Part shown: positions 62,612 to 64,000 of the stretch, piece after piece
Numbering within the stretch: the first letter of the stretch is position 1
Layout: every line of letters begins with the position of its first letter
Assembly: GCF_000327385.1 (NCBI RefSeq)
Contig: NW_008708986.1
Location: 5,000,734 to 5,064,733 of the forward strand
Length of the DNA: 64,000 nucleotides
Direction of reading: 5' to 3'
Source of the DNA: Lottia gigantea
Taxonomy: Eukaryota; Mollusca; Gastropoda; Lottiidae
Translations under genes and position numbers: made by a program
Notes under the pieces: model-generated
Databases searched by the model: none
Told to the model about the DNA's origin: nothing
Seen by the model: only the letters and a program-made list of their open reading frames with translations

Positions 62612-64000
62612 CTGAAAAAAGATGATGATTTAGCGACTTTTGGACGGTTTAGGCTTATCTCCTCTGTCTCTTGAACATCCGCTTTACAGATTTGGACAAA
62701 TAAAAGTCTGTTTTACCCGTTTTATCCCAGGACATTGGTTCAGACTAGGTTCATAGTCAGATTTTTAACAGACTGTGGAACATTATAGTGTTTAATGGTG
62801 GAAGGGAAATAACCAAGTAATTGCGTGTATATAAGACCACAAATACTGTTTCGCTAGAGCAGAATTACAGTGCTCGAAGACAATGGGGTATCTAAGGGTA
62901 TTTATCATCAATTGGTTGTTTCAGGCATTTTCAATCAAAATTATTCTTTTAGCCTACATATTTTCAGTAAAACTGATATGATTATGTAAGAATCATTAGC
63001 ATCATGGCACCATTAGATGGGAGTATACAAAAAGAAACAACATCTAAAGAAAATATGTTTATATAAAAATGATATGAATAAAATTTTTACAAGGCATTAA
63101 CAAATTGTGGTAGTTGATAGTGCATATTTAAAGGAATGTCCATGTCAAAATTACAAAGAGCAACTTGGCCATTCTTTCCATGCAAGTTCATTTTTAACAC
63201 TCATGCTTATGTTTAGCACACATGTACCCATTCCTTTTCAAAATGTATGAAATTAAAAAAAAACATGATATGACAGTATACAAAAAATCTACATCTACGT
63301 AATATATACAATTATTATGAAAAGATTGGAATGTTTTATTTTTCATGAAAATTACAGATATGCTAAACATTATTCAATTTATATACATGCAGTTGTATTT
63401 CAATAATTTCAAAGTGAAAAACAGCTTTTACGACCTTGTTCAAATGCTTAGCTTTTTGCTTGAATAACAACCAAAAAGGAAATTTCATTTCCAAATGGAT
63501 TCACTGAGAAGGCTTAGCCATTTCTTATATTTATATATAAAAATAGGTATTATTGTTACAAGATGATTTTTTAAAATATTCATAATTTAATATAAACTGT
63601 TAGTAACAGTAAAGAAAGAAACATTAACAACAAAAGAAGTATTTTTTTATGTGAATTATGAAATTGATAAGACTGAATTTGTTTTGGATCTATGTAAAGC
63701 ACTATAATAATAATATATTAGAACTAAGAAAATAGAACATGAAATTTTATTTTTCCTTAAACATAGATTTGGAATAAACTTTTAATCCATCTATTTGCTT
63801 AAAAGCGCTAGTATGAATATACTATTCCTTTCTTTAAATTTTGCGTTTTAATTAACAAATTTGATAATCAAAATCAAGATAATTTTAGAATAATCATATT
63901 GACTACTAAAAAAACAACCTTTAATTTCAATAAAAATTCTTCCACAGAATTAAGTAGCTATAAAAAACATTCAGTTTACAGATGCTTTGACTTAAATTTG
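62612..64000. other. AT-rich right edge, no gene seen
   Basis: Very AT-rich, with poly-A/T runs and no reading frame of note. It would be intronic or upstream if the two terminal-exon candidates belong to a gene that extends past the window. Confidence 0.5.

Noticed and set aside
1-64000. tRNA, rRNA, CRISPR, telomeric repeats, reverse transcriptase or transposase genes, virus-like elements
   Set aside because: Looked for by motif (B-box-like strings, regular spacers, catalytic motifs); nothing convincing was found by eye.

Overview
The window is AT-rich (about one third G+C by eye), gene-poor animal DNA. Its genes are split by introns, it carries minisatellites and SINE-like debris, and it shows no bacterial gene organisation. 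Two complete spliced genes can be rebuilt by eye, both on the minus strand. Together they give about 4.3 kb of coding sequence in 64 kb. The protocadherin type and the kind of repeats suggest a lophotrochozoan, most likely a mollusc; that is an inference.

Gene 1 (4435-20317, minus) is a delta-1-type protocadherin of 1132 aa in three coding exons. One large exon (17612-20317) encodes the signal peptide, seven cadherin repeats, the membrane helix and the proximal tail. A 9.8-kb intron separates it from a 145-bp exon (7625-7769) that carries a duplicated SGRGGS tail motif. The last exon (4435-4982) carries a KRVTF motif, like the PP1-docking CM3 motif of vertebrate delta-1 protocadherins. Reading frame and intron phase agree at both junctions. 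The long intron holds regulatory-looking segments, a TATA/CCAAT block facing the other way and an unusual A-B-A'-B' inverted duplication.

From 20.3 to 53.4 kb I find no gene I can support. The stretch holds minisatellites with units of about 20, 28, 33 and 30 bp, one DNA-transposon-like end (a second copy of that end lies near 58.2 kb), and several blocks dense in transcription-factor-like sites.

Gene 2 (53392-56709, minus) is a Failed-axon-connections-like (FAXC/CDR-6) protein of 290 aa in six exons. It has an N-terminal membrane helix followed by thioredoxin-like and GST-C-like halves. All five splice junctions keep the frame. Its introns contain a tandem repeat of about 43 bp and a GC-rich block with inverted arms.

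At the right edge, two minus-strand segments (61843-62055 and 62494-62611) look like 3' terminal exons of one or two genes whose upstream parts lie outside the window or were not recognised. A protocadherin and a FAXC relative both point to neural wiring or cell-contact functions, but nothing shows that they are co-regulated. No tRNA, rRNA, CRISPR array, virus-like element or recognisable transposon enzyme was seen.
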